A stretch of 64,000 bases of DNA from Epiperipatus broadwayi. Its lineage: Eukaryota; Onychophora; Udeonychophora; Euonychophora; Peripatidae. The position numbers and the translations under genes are program-made. The DNA lies in contig JAQFVV010012530.1 in NCBI GenBank assembly GCA_028023455.1, positions 682,001 through 746,000 on the forward strand, written 5' to 3'. The notes under the pieces were generated by a model. That model was given only the letters and a program-made list of their open reading frames with translations, ran no database searches and was not told the DNA's origin. This document shows positions 46,866 to 58,780 of this stretch, piece by piece. Within the stretch, counting starts at the first letter, position 1. The number at the start of each line of letters is the position of its first letter.

Positions 46866-47847
46866 TATGGATTCCGATAATGCGCTATTACTTTAAATAA
46901 TAAATTTCGCGCACTTATGTTATATTGAAAGTAATAGCACATTATTGGAATTCGACTTTCATCTTAGTAATTTCAATATTTTCAGTGCTTTATAATAGTA
47001 AGATTTTATGCAATAATAAAATTAAAATCATAATTTCCACATTTTATGTATACACACGTTAAATTTTACAAGATTATAATGCAAATTTGTTCAAACATTG
47101 TACGTGTTAATTTTACATTTTAAATCACATTCTGTTTTTGCTTTTTAAAAAAGAACGTAATCAATTATTAATCATTTAGTGTCCACAAGAAGTCAGTAAT
47201 AGCAGTGGGCATAATTAAATTTGACAATTAAAAATTAAAATCTGATTTTTAATTGTAATTAACAATTTAAAAATTACTTACTGCGACTTGAAATTAATGT
47301 GAAATTTGATTTTTAAACCGAATTGAAAATTAAAGACAAAAATAAGAATTTAATTTTTAGTTGTTAGTTTCATAAACAATTAATAAAATCATCGTCTCAA
47401 AGATTAATTACTAATTACTTTATCACCAGAAAACCACTGTTACAACATGAGTGTGAAGTTGGCGCTAGTTGTTTGCAAACGAACGTGTTTTCCGGCAAAT
47501 AGGTATAATAATTAAAATGTGTATAAAAAATGTAAATTACTGTACTGTAAATTATGCATAAAAATATATTATTTTGAATAAAATTAAACATTATAGTTAA
47601 AAAAAGTTTGTCTTGTATCAATTTTTTTCAAATTTGAAATTTTTTATTAGTCATATTTTATTTCCTTATTTTTTTTTTTGCCAAATTTTAAAGTAATTTT
47701 ACGTTGGTGCTTTGCTTTTACACGAATTTTGAAAAATCACAGACCGTATCTCCCCTTTTTCAATGTAAGTTACGTCTATTTTTGCGCGATTTCGTTTGCG
47801 CGTGTTTTCTGAGGAACCTATCTATCGCGTAAAACGAGACCCAGGTG
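46757..47847 (-). mobile_element. TIR element with TA target duplication, copy 2
   Basis: Inverse copy of 10605-11611, ending CACCTGGATCTC (left) and GAGACCCAGGTG (right), flanked by TA at 46755-46756 and 47848-47849. It has an extra internal terminus creating a mini-unit at 46757-46865. No transposase is visible. Confidence 0.8.
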
Positions 47848-47849
47848 TA

Positions 47850-48560
47850 CAACGTATAAGAGCTATTTTTGATGAATCCATAACTCGTTTAAATTTTCTT
47901 ATGGGTTTTTATGACATAATTTTAACTGAATCTTGGATTTCCGTGAATAAACAGCACTTATATATACTCAATGAATATTCAAGTATTCTTTCACTATTGG
48001 ACTGATTCACATTTTGGAGATGTAATGGTTATAAAAATAGGTATTAATTATAATTGATATACTAACACTTGCCTCTGTGGAATGTATTTTGATTAATTTC
48101 AATTTTCTTTGGTTTGGTGACATGAATATAGATTTATCCGATAATTCATGTGGGCCTATCACATAGTATTTGAATTTACTGTATAGTCATGGCTTTAATT
48201 AATCGTTTCGCTTACATATATAATTCATTCATATCAGCCAGTGTTACATTTTATATTTGTGAAAAAAAGTCAGCACTTAAATTATGATTTTATTTTTACT
48301 TCGTGACTATATTAAAATCATTTAACTGTAAGCAACAGGTAAATAGTCATTTCTATGTTAATAAGTTATCTCAAAATAAACTTAAACTTAGAACTTGGAT
48401 AGTGTTTTTGCTTTGAATGATATTGATTCGCAATTTTTAATCTGCAACATCTACTATGCAATATAGAACATACAATCTACAAGCATTATCTCATGTAGCT
48501 CCTAAGATGATTTGTTTTATATAAATTTCAATTCCAATTTGATTGTTTTTTTATTATAAG
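47850..48560 (+). pseudogene. LINE endonuclease remnant (CR1/Jockey type)
   Basis: The reading FYDIILTESWIS, then a frameshifted FGDMNIDLSDNS, matches the T-E-(T/S)-W and G-D-x-N motifs of apurinic-type endonucleases in CR1/L2/Jockey-like LINEs. It begins immediately after the TA element. Multiple stops; catalytic set incomplete. Confidence 0.6.
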
Positions 48561-48978
48561 CAGCATTTACAATATATATATTAACATATTTGTACAAAAA
48601 ATTAAAGAAATAAAGCCATAAAATCATAAAAATCAAAAATAAAATTATTTTTATTTAATTGGATTCAGTTGATTGCTTTCTTATAATCATTTATTATAGG
48701 GAAATATATTTACTTTTTATTATTATCGCCATTATTTACAAGAAGTTTTATAATATTTGGCTTAAAATAAAGAAGCATTTGTCAAGGCAAATTAAATTTA
48801 TAAAACATAATGGTAATTTATGTAAATAAAAGAATAACTCAAATTATATTTTAAAAAAGTCACCTTTGTGTGTTAATGTGTCTAGCGCAAATCATACTTA
48901 TATAATAATTAACGCAAAGTTTAAACATCTCGCTTATTTCAAATTATATGTAACTAAACAGGAAGTAACTGAAGATTC

Positions 48979-49365
48979 CAACAAGTTATATCATGCTTGC
49001 AATCCAGTCACAACCATCCATCCCAAGTCAGACCAACTAATGAGTTCTGGTTCAGCATGAAATGCACATCTTGGGGATCATTTATCCTTTTCATGTCTTT
49101 GACCATATGTTTCATTAATCTGTGATAGAATTGTAAATAATAAAAAAATAATAATAATTATAAAAATAAACAAAATTAAGGTTAGGATTTCTTTAGAAAT
49201 AATGTATATATGAAGTTGAAATGTCATATGTGCTATATGAATTGCTTGACAAAATGTATGTTTCTAATGTATCTGCAGTCTGAAGTTGGTCTGACTTCTC
49301 GATGATAAATGGTTATGATTGAGTTGCAAGCATGACATAATGCATAATGGTAATTTGTTGAAAGA
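48979..49365. repeat. Fold-back repeat within the LINE remnant
   Basis: Left arm 48979-49040 (CAACAAGTTATATCATGCTT, then GCAA and AAGTCAGACCAAC) pairs with right arm 49285-49365 (GTTGGTCTGACTT...GCAAGCATGACATAATG). It separates the endonuclease and RT parts of the LINE and is MITE-like. Confidence 0.6.
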
Positions 49366-49499
49366 TCAAGAGTAAAAAATTACATTGGTCTGTTTAATTT
49401 TTTTTTTTTTCATATGTGCCAATTTATCAAAGCAAGATTTGTCACTGGTTTCTTACCTTATGGAGATTTATTTAATTTCAGTTCCTTTACATAATTGAT

Positions 49500-50100
49500 C
49501 ATTTAATGGTTGCTTGCTCATCTGAATTTGATAATTTAACCCCACAAATTCTTAAGGAAAATAAATCTAATTTTATGTCCATTCTTATTAGTTTATTTAA
49601 TCTTTCCTTAAAAGCTAGATGGTTTCCCACATACTTCAAAGTGTATTACTACATTTATTTTTAAAAAGAGTGATCTCTTATTTTTTGATAATTATATGGT
49701 TAGAGAAAATATTTTTACTTAAAAATAATATATTGTCTAAGAATCAATAGTTTTATTTATGGTAGATGCTTCCTATAATCATGTGCACAATTTGACATCA
49801 TCCCTAGATAATTATCTCAAAACTGTTGCTATATATATGTTTAGACTTATCTAAAGAATTTGACTCGGTATCTCATAAAATTACAAAAATAAAATTACCA
49901 AAATATTCCTTATCAAAGTAAAATAAACTTACAAAGAATTTTGAATGGATAATTGTAGTACTTTGGGATTATGACTGCTATGACATAATTATACAGCCAT
50001 AATTATTCTAACTTTGCTAAAAAAAAAATTATTGCTTGTGAAGTATCACTTTAGGTTTCGCAAATATATTATTATATGAATATTAAGTTTTTGATTTAGA
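49500..50100 (+). pseudogene. LINE reverse transcriptase remnant (CR1/Jockey type)
   Basis: Readings across frames include SEFDNLTPQILKEN, LISLFNLSLKARWFPTYFK, TTFIFKKSD and DLSKEFDSVSHKI. They match RT fingers and motif A of CR1/L2/Jockey-like elements (LFN-x-SL, FKK-x-D, AFDSV-x-H). Motif B and the FADD box were not found. Probably the same insertion as 47850-48560, split by a fold-back repeat. Confidence 0.65.
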
Positions 50101-50399
50101 GTTAATTTTAAAAAATTATCATGATTATGATATGAATAAAAGATTTGAATTAAATCAATTGAAGGCAAAAATTGCTTTTGTTTACTAATTTTTTTATCTA
50201 AAAAATCTTTTATTTATATCAGAATCATAATAATTTTTTAAAATTAAGTTGAATTCAATTTTTTTAAATATAAAGTTCATATTCATTATAATTTTTTTAA
50301 ATTTAATTGAATTCAAATTTTAAATATAAAGTTTGCTAATCTTTAAAAAAATAACAAATCTAAAATGTTCGTATAATTTAATGTCAAGGGAAATTTTGT

Positions 50400-50860
50400 T
50401 ATTGCAGTCAAGCAAATAGATATTCGTAGAAAAAAAATGAAGGCAAATAATATTATCCTAATAAAAGAAGATAAAGGTAGTCAGTTTATATTATATTGTT
50501 AAAGTATATTGATTTTAGATGTAATTTCTTTAGGGTTATGCAATGGAAAATATATAATTTTAAACAGTGGATCCTGGAAGAAAATTAAATCTAAGTTAAT
50601 TAATATTATAAAGGTTACAGAAAATAAGTTTTTGATAGAGCTATTTATTTAAATTAGTATCCTAATAATTATGTATGTTCCTCCTAAGGTTTAAATCTCA
50701 TGAAGATAATTTTCCTTTAATATGTATTTTAGATTTCATAGGGAATATTATTAATAAAATGTCAGAAATTTTTTAAAGATTATGTAATTTTAATCAATTT
50801 TCTATTTCTTCTTTTCAAGTTTTTCGTAAGATTAATAGTTTTTGTTTTAGATAAGAATTG
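50400..50860 (+). pseudogene. Very degenerate RT-like fragment
   Basis: Isolated readings IKEDKGSQF and YVPPKV followed by a shifted LDFIGNIINKMSEIF faintly resemble the ADKG and Y-x-x-PKIHK blocks of Penelope-like or related RTs. The signal is weak and broken by many stops. Confidence 0.25.
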
Positions 50861-52024
50861 TAGTTTTGGTTGTTTAGATAATGAAAATGTATATCAATCA
50901 GTTAACATCTTTATTTCACTTTTAAAGAAATATGAATATTTTTCTGTTAATAGGAATAATGGTTAATTGGTTATTTCTCTCTTAATGCATTGTGTATATT
51001 AATTTCTTAGAAAGTATTATTATTAATCATTTTTCAATTTCTTTGAAATTATTTATTAGACATGTTAAGGATTATTTATTTGTATTCATTGAATGGTTAT
51101 GATTCTAATATTAAATTTACTATTGGGAAAGATATTTTTGATTTTATTAAAAATTTTAAATTTGAATGTTGATAAGATTATTGGTACTTTATTTTTTGTC
51201 ATTTCATTAAAAAAAAAAATTTAAGAAATATGATAAATTCTGAAAGTTATCAACCTTCCAAACATAAAAAACTACTTTGATAATTTTTAGCTATAGAAAA
51301 GAAGATTTAATAACTTTGAAAGTAATGCTTATTTTCAAAGACAATTTGCTTTTGATTATATTAATTTAGGTTACCATTATAATTTTACTAAGAATATTAT
51401 ATTTAATAAAATATTGTAAGCATATTAAAAATGTTAACGAGGAAAAAAAAATGTATTTCCTTATCTTTTAAGGCTTTAATTCATAGATTGATAACACCCA
51501 TTTATAAGGTGATATAAATGGGTAACTGTAGTTAAATGAATATTAATAAAATGTCCTAACTCAGTTTCTATAATGCACGTTATTCATACGAGTTTGAAAT
51601 AATTTTTATTTATCATTTGTTTCATTCTCTATATTAATATCATAATGAGAAAAATATTAAATTAATTCATTGTATTATTTCATTTTTTGTCGTTTGCTTT
51701 AGCAAATTAATTACTTCAATATCACATACATACATGAATCCCTATTTTTTTTAAAAAAAAATAGTTATATTCTTTAATACAGAAAATACACCAAATATTT
51801 TAAAATTATTTTTTCATGATTTGAATTCTCCCACAAAAATATTTAACTTGAATTTCAAATTTTAAAACATTTTATGAATCAATGCTTGTAGAATGAATTA
51901 TTCCTCAATATTTATACAGTACGTTCGAATGTTCTGATATATAATATACAACATTGTGCGCAATATATCAAATACTTTACAATGTTTTAATACAATTATT
52001 TTTTCTATTAATATTCTAATGAGA
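50861..52024. other. Intron without recognised features
   Basis: AT-rich sequence; some of it may be decayed retroelement but nothing can be supported. Confidence 0.5.
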
Positions 52025-52239
52025 TGTGATATGTTGGACTATTTCTATCATTCATGAGTGAATGCCGAATGTATAGAAAATTTTAAACTTTATTTAAACT
52101 TTTCAAATACAAACAATTTGCTAGTAATAACACAGATAGGCAATACAGGTTAGTAATTACACAAAGTTTCAAGTAGTATTATTCTCCACTCTTCTTCAGG
52201 TGTTGCTGGCCTATATGCACAGTGACAATATTCGCTTAG

Positions 52240-52345
52240 AAGTTGAACTAGCACCTTTAGATTCTTGAATATCGAATTTAAGGCAAACGCTCTTACCTTC
52301 TGAGCTATTCTGTCAAAGCCAACATAGAGTAGAAATTTGATATAT
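52240..52345 (-). repeat. tRNA-like module in Penelope tail, unit 1
   Basis: The minus strand reads ATAGCTCAGAAGGTAAGAGC (A-box and D-arm-like) and, about 50 bases on, TAGTTCAACTTC (B-box-like). No acceptor stem is closed, so it is not a tRNA gene. Confidence 0.6.
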
Positions 52346-52473
52346 TTATATATGAGGGTTGGTTCAAATCCTTCAGAGTCCTTCAATTTTTTCCCCCTAG
52401 CTAATTTTTATTATTATTATTATTTTTTTTCTCTAAGAGCAAGATTAATTAGAGGCTTCCATACAGATTCTTG

Positions 52474-52545
52474 AAAATCGCATTTAAGGCAAACGCTCTA
52501 CCAACTGAGCTATTCTGTCAAAGGCAACATATAATAGAAATTTGA
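52474..52545 (-). repeat. tRNA-like module in Penelope tail, unit 2 (partial)
   Basis: The minus strand reads ATAGCTCAGTTGGTAGAGCG, an almost canonical tRNA D-arm, then GCCTTAAATGCG. The unit is cut before the B box and joins directly to TCTGTATGGAAGCC of the element tail. Confidence 0.6.
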
Positions 52546-53155
52546 TATATTTATATGAGGGTTGGTTCAAATCCTCCCGAGTCCTTCAATTTATTTTCCC
52601 CAGCCTAATTTTTATTATTATTATTTCCTAAGAGCAAGATTAATTAGAGGCTTCTATACATTGTGTATTGCCACCCTGGGTTGACTTATAGAATTATTTA
52701 CCATTGTCATATGAGTAGCATCCTTGAATTTTCTTCTATGCATTTTTTCATCTTTATCCAATATCTTTGTATTTTCCAAATTAAACATGTGGTCATTAGT
52801 ACATACATGATCTGCTATGGTAGACACATCAGTTTTTTTCTCTTTTAGCCATTAGTTTGTGCTCTTTCAACTGCTGTTCAACAGGGCAACAGGTCTCACC
52901 AATATATTTCCTTCCACATTTACATGGTATTTCACAGATGCAATTTTTGTTCTCCAGCATTTCCAGTTTAGGTTTAGAAATAAGCATTCCTCAAAGTGCG
53001 GTATGGCTTTGGAAAACAGTTCTAATGTTACATTGACTGCAGATTTTCTTTAATTTGTCCTCCATTCCTGGTATGTATGGATACTCTACCATACCAATAA
53101 TTGTTTTCTCCTTTGGATAACCATTCTTCATAAGCACTTGTTCTGTGTGAATCCC

Positions 53156-54129
53156 TTTTTCCTGCTGACAAAGGTAACACTACAGTTGTAAAGAATAAAA
53201 CTGATTATGATATACAAGGCCTTCTCATAGCAGGCCAATACAAAAAAGTAGCAAAAAATCCAATTCCAAATACAGAGGTAAAACTACAAGCATTACTCTG
53301 GAAGCATCACAGGTATTTCAGTGATTCAGAAAAAAAGAAAATTAACTTTGTATTGCAGCAAGATTCCTCATCTGTATGGACTACCTAAAATCCGTAAAGA
53401 CAATGTTCCATTAAGACCTATAGTTAGTTCTAGAAATTCACCATGTCAAAATGTGTCAAGATTTCTTCTCAAAGTTCTTAGTCCATTGGCAAACAGGACA
53501 CCATCTTTTGTCAGGGATTCTAAGCACTTTGTAGAATTAGTCATGAACATGAAAATGGAAAAAACTGACATATTGGTAAACTTTGATGTGGAAAGTCTGT
53601 TTACAAATGTACCATGTGATGAGGGATTGTCTATTGTAAGGAAAAGATTATATGATGATAATAGTCTACAAACTAGAACAGCTCTACCTATTGATAGTAT
53701 AATAGAATTATTAACATTCTGTGTAACAACAACATACTTTCAATATAACTTGGAATTCTTCCAACAGTCACCCTTGTTTAGTAACATTTACATGGAAGAA
53801 CTTGAGACCACAGCCATAAATATTATTCCATGTCCACCTAAAGTATGGCTTCAATATGTTGACGATACTCATCATTTGTGGTATGGCCACATGGTGAGGT
53901 ACAAATAACATATCTCCTACAATTAAATTCACAATGGAATCAGAACAAGAACAAAAATTGGCACTCTTGGATGATTTTGTGTCAAGACTCTCTCAGGGCA
54001 AAGTAAAAACAACAGTGTATAGTGAAGCTGGAAATATAGTACATATTTCTGCTTCACTTAGTGCCAATGTCATCAGCACTAGTATGGGTTTGAACCTAGT
54101 TTTGTATCTTAACTGACACCCATCTTATA
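53156..54129 (+). pseudogene. Penelope-like reverse transcriptase
   Basis: Blocks in order are PADKGNTTVV with LLIAGQYKKVAKNP, then YGLPKIRKDNVPLRPIVSSR, NFDVESLFTNVPCDEGL (motif A) and WLQYVDDTHHLW (motif C, catalytic Asp pair near 53856-53875). The 195-codon frame 53321-53908 holds most of the palm. A deletion after QYNLEFFQQ removes motif B surroundings, frameshifts flank the frame, and the thumb (54000-54116) is in another frame. These motifs are distinctive of Penelope-like RTs, related to telomerase RT. Confidence 0.88.
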
Positions 54130-54134
54130 ATAGG

Positions 54135-57100
54135 TGGTAGTATATTTATAATCAATATTATAATCTTTTATCTAATTTATATTTCATTAATTTATATTTC
54201 ATGATTAAAACTAACCTTTTTATAATAGTTTATTTATTTTATATTTGTACATAATGTATATCATGTTTATTTTATTAAATTGGCATTGAGTAAATAATTG
54301 AATCCTAGATATAAATAAAATGTTACAAATATTTTAAATTCTTTTATTAAAGTTCATATTTCTTCAATTAATCAGTTGGTAACATTTTATATTTATCTTT
54401 TGAAAAATATACATGAAAGGATCAATTATGTAAACAATCTAATATTTGTAAGAAATCTTTTGTAAATTTCTACTTAAGTTTTATATCAAATATTAGGTTT
54501 GAAAGTCATCGTATTATTTATAGAATGTACCAAATTCCTAAAAATTTTGGGGAATAAAATCTACATTTTCTTTAATCTTAATTAAATAGGCTTTGTTAAT
54601 ACGTTGACTGATAACCTTAATCATGCTTGTTGCCGTTTTCTTTAATTAGCAGAATGAACCCTTGGACCATGTTGAAAGCAGGATTATAGATTTCCCGCCC
54701 AAGCAGACACCAACCTCAGAGAACCGCTTAGAGCAATTGCAATTGGTAGTTGTCAACGTAGATTGAATCCTATAGATAAGGCCAGATCAGATAAATAGTA
54801 AAAATTTTGATAAGGGATTGAAGAACAGTTCACTGAAGAGAGATTTATAGTACATTGTGCCTAAAGAATGAGGGAGTAAAAAGATCGGCTGATGCTTTTC
54901 GGAGCTCTGTTCCACCAGCTCATCCCAATGCCATTCCAATGCTCACAACAACTAGACCGGAGACTGTACTGTATCAAGAAAGCCTGCTAAATGATCTGAT
55001 TTTATAACTGCCTGTTTCTACCGATTGGTTCTGAGGTAACACCCAATTTGCCGCAAGCCTCTGATTCTAGCTTACTTTGTTTTTTAAATCAATATTAATT
55101 TATTATATATATATCTGTAATGTTTATACAACTTAATTTTAAAATGCGTCTTTTAAAATTTTTCTCTTAAATTTAAAAATATCAATTCTTATAAATATCT
55201 CACATTATTTTGATGCGGCAAATTTATCTTATTTTTTTTTGTTGGTTTATTTATAATATTGACTAAATGAAACTGCCAAGTATAAAACTCAATAAGCAAC
55301 TAACTTTAAACCCTCTCCCTCTTATTTTCTCCAGTTAAAATCATTTCAGGAAACTTATTTCCATTAAATTAATTAATAGAAAAAGCTCGTTTAGTTTAGT
55401 ACCTCTTATATTATAAATTTATTTTTAAATGATTGAAATTATTTCAAAAGTTAAGTATCTTATTATTATTTCCAACTTAAAATTGCCCTCGTAATTATCT
55501 CTGAGAAAATAATATACTTTATTAAATCATTTAAGCAAAATATATCACAAATTCTGTAAACCAAATACCTTAAAAGAGAATTAGCGTTTATAGATGTCAT
55601 ACATATATATATTCATTTGTGTCAGTAAAATATTAAAATTGTGATGTACAATTTATTATGCTGCATGTTGTCAAACTTCACCAGAAGTGAATTTGATATT
55701 CAATGCCCCGTCTATGTTAATTAAAAGACAGTTTTATTTGGTAATTATCGATGATCAACAATTTAATAACTTACTAATACATGAAATATTTGAAAAGTAT
55801 GAAAAAAAAATTTATATTTTAGTTATAATTCTTGCCTTTCCTTTATATTATATTTTATGATCCATTCATTAATGGCTTAAGGTGTCTCGAGACTTTCTAT
55901 TACGTTGGGGAGCCGATTATTTAATCAGGAATTAATTTATTAGGATCGCTAGTGATCCACTATCTATGTATATATATATGTCTAAGGTGTTATGTAATTT
56001 ATGGTTACAACAATTTGTTTATTATTACTATTAGTCTTGCTTTGCTGCATACCTCTCAGGACCTTCGGAAGTTTAAATATAACCAGTCCAATCTTTTACT
56101 TTCCCTCATAGTAGACGTATTTCCTACTAGGAACCTTTTCTAGGCATTGCCATTAAAATGTGTATGGGAAGTCCAGCACATCAAATCTATTATTACTATT
56201 CAGAGATATGTTTTGGCTGGAGAGCCAACATTTCTCTCATCATCTACCTCTATATACCAGGGATTTCTTTTAGCAAAGCCACCCAGAGGTTCGTAACAGA
56301 CCTCATCAATTCTTTTGTTGTAATCTATAATATCATATTGCCTTTATCATTCTATATACATATTTGTTTGCAAACCTGAAATGTTCTCTGCCGTGATGGC
56401 ACATCTTTCACCAACCAACCTAGTTAATTAGTTAAATCTAACTATATAATTGTCATGTATTTATTTAAAAACTATTTTGCTTTCCACACTCATTATAGAC
56501 AACTAATTTAAATGTAATAGTGATTTAAATACACATCGCTCATGTCTTGTTATTTATATATAAAAGATTTATTTGTAATCTCTTAAAGAGGGCTAATGAT
56601 ATTTTATTGCTGATTGGTTCTTGGCAGACCAATTAACAAATTTTTACTTTGTTATCAAAGCCGCATCAAAACGAATTCAAGAAGTATAATAACCTAGTTG
56701 TATAAACAAAACTCAACTTATTTTGTATAACAATAACTCAATTTCATAATAAATTCCTGTAATATTATTATTTTAAATTAGCTTAGTTTGTCATCACTCC
56801 GAATCTCTAATATTAATTACCCTAGTTATTTATAATATTTCTTTGATTTAAATTCACTTCTTTGTAATGTTGCCAGAAAGAATTATAATTATTACAGTTC
56901 AAACCATTAGTAATCGATATAAAATCACATCTGTATTGTTCTGCAATCATCATAATTCACTAAATCATTAATTTCTCATATAAACGCTTTATTATTTTGA
57001 GTCTCTTTGTGAACCATGACCTCCAGCTGGGACGGAATAAAACTAAGGACTGCTAGTGTCATCACAAACGTTATCCATTAGTCAGAGAGGCAATAATTCA

Positions 57101-57220
57101 GGCAAATAGGCTAGGATTCACCCTTGCTCTGACATCGGTATCTTATGCTTGGTTGGATTCAAGGTACTATTGCTTGGATTATTGGTCTTGTTGAATGAAT
57201 ACACGATTTTGACCGGCACA
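54135..57220 (+). mobile_element. LTR-like insertion with 5-bp target duplication
   Basis: The block starts TGGTAG and ends GACCGGCACA, flanked by ATAGG on both sides (54130-54134 and 57221-57225). Removing it rejoins the Penelope coding region. Its last 110 bp match the end of the LTR remnant at 13500-15338 (TTGGATTC..GGTACT, GTCTTGTTG, TTTTGACCGG). No internal retrotransposon protein was recognised, so a solo LTR, unusually long or carrying further insertions, is the best reading. Confidence 0.7.
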
Positions 57221-57225
57221 ATAGG

Positions 57226-57686
57226 AAACCAACACACACTGGCAAGTACTTGGCATATACATCCAATCATACAAGAAGCACGAAACAAGGAATTGTACTA
57301 TCACTATGGAACAGAGCAAAGGAGGTTTGTTCAGAAACTAATGATTTGGAAAAAAAAAAAGGATTCACATAGAATAAATGCTTATGAAGAATGATTATCC
57401 ATCAGCAGTCGAAACCTTCAACAGACTACACAAAGAGACACCAAAGGAGAAAACAATTATTGGTATGGTAGTGTATCCATACATACCAGGAATGGCGGAC
57501 AAATTAAAGAAAATCTGCAGTCAATATAACATTAGAACTGCTTTCCAAAGCCATAACACACTTCGAGGAATGCTTACTTCAACTAAACCTAAACTGGAAA
57601 TGCTGAAGAACAAAAACTGCATCTATGAAATACCATGTGAAGGAAATACATTGATGAGACCTGTCGCCCTGTTGAACAGCAGTTGA
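57226..57686 (+). pseudogene. Penelope-like post-RT region and GIY-YIG start
   Basis: Immediately after the insertion, RKPTHTGKYLAYTSNH and STKQGIVLSLWNRAKE match the conserved RKPT-x-T block after Penelope RTs. The connector follows (GMVVYPYIPGMADKLKKI, FQSHNTLRGMLT), then NCIYEIPCEGNT. Compared with the left arm, about 7 bases are missing in the Cys-x-Cys stretch, destroying the Y-I-G-E-T frame. Confidence 0.8.
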
Positions 57687-57689
57687 AAG

Positions 57690-58313
57690 AGCACAAACTA
57701 ATGGTTAAAAGAGAAAAACCAGATCTCTACCATAGCAGATCATGTATGTACTAATGACCACATGTTCAATTGGGAAAATACAAAAATATTGGATAAAGAG
57801 GAAAAAATGCATAGAAGAAAATTCAAGGAAGCTGCTCATATGACAATGGTAAATAATCCTATAAGTTAACCCAGTGCGGCAATACACAATGTATGGAAGC
57901 CTCTAATTAATCTTGCTCTTAGGAAATAATAATAATAATAATAATTAATCTGGGGGGAAAAAAAAATTGAAGGACTCCGGAGGATTTGTACAAACCCTCA
58001 TATATAAATTTACCCAATTTCTACTATATGTTGCCTTTGATAGAGTAGCTCAGTTGATAGAGTGTTCGCCTTAAAATTCGATATTCAATAATCTAAAGGC
58101 GCGAGTTCAACTTTTAAGCGAATATTGTCACTGTGCATATAGGCCAGCAACACCTGAAGAGTGGAGGATAATATTACTCGAAATGTGTAATTACTAACCT
58201 GTATTGTCTATCTGTGTGTTATTACTAACAAGTTGTTTGTATTTGAAAAGTTTAAAATTTTCTATACATTCAGCATTCAATTACGAATGATGGAAATAGT
58301 CCAACATATCACA
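57690..58313 (+). repeat. Right tail of the Penelope element with tRNA-like module
   Basis: Non-coding tail collinear with 52025-52870 inverted. It includes (AAT)n near 57928-57945, a tRNA-like unit at about 58035-58115 (TAGCTCAGTTGATAGAG and GGCGCGAGTTCAAC), a hammerhead-like segment at 58140-58215 and the terminal ATGGAAATAGTCC. Confidence 0.75.
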
Positions 58314-58712
58314 CCTTGTAATATACCATCATTACAAAAAAATAGAAGGAATGTAAAACAATTTGATTATACTATAAATTGCATACAAATACTTAATAAG
58401 GTATAACTAATAAAAATAGATTAATAATTATATACAATCATAATAATATACTGATTGTAAAATATATAATATACTATGGAGGTTGATACTTATGTATTAT
58501 CACAAATACAATATCTGTACTATTTATAAGGCAATAATTTTAATGTGTGTTTTAATGATAAAAATATTTCACATAAATGTTGCATATTTGTTCAAAGGCA
58601 AAAATCATTTACATGTGATTAAAATTGTTAGTGTAGTGTTCTAATGAAATCATTTAAAATTTAAGATGAAACTTGAAATAGAGATAAAAAATTCTCATAT
58701 AAGCATAGTAAG
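58314..58712. other. Intron without recognised features
   Basis: AT-rich unique sequence. Confidence 0.5.
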
Positions 58713-58780
58713 CAACGGAAAAATACACAATGATGGAAGCCTCTAATTAATCTTGCTCTTAGGAAAAAATAATAATAATA
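58713..58780 (+). repeat. Short copy of the Penelope tail
   Basis: AATACACAATGATGGAAGCC, then TCTAATTAATCTTGCTCTTA, then an AAT run: the same as 57880-57945 of the neighbouring element. Confidence 0.75.

Larger units (their letters stand above)
52025..53155 (-). pseudogene. Inverted arm: GIY-YIG endonuclease and tail
   Basis: The minus strand reads a connector (KENNYWYG-like frame) and then EIPCKCGRKYIGETCCPVE, a clear GIY-YIG core with C-x-C and Y-I-G-E-T, followed by QQLKEHK. It then enters a non-coding tail with tRNA-like units at 52240-52330 and 52474-52545. A deletion near 53125 removes part of the connector compared with the right arm. Confidence 0.8.
52025..58313 (+). mobile_element. 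Penelope-like element with inverted arms, interrupted by an LTR
   Basis: Left arm 52025-53155 (minus-oriented endonuclease and tail) and right arm 57359-58313 (plus-oriented) are inverted copies. Between them lie a plus-strand RT (53156-54129) and the post-RT segment (57226-57358), split by a 3.1-kb insertion. The ends match as TGTGATATGTTGG/CCAACATATCACA. The RT-connector-GIY-YIG order and inverted partial copy fit Penelope-like elements. Several frameshifts make it inactive. Confidence 0.88.

Noticed and set aside
52474-52545. Possible functional tRNA gene
   Set aside because: D-arm is excellent, but the anticodon arm is poor, the B box is missing and there is no acceptor stem. It belongs to a transposon tail.
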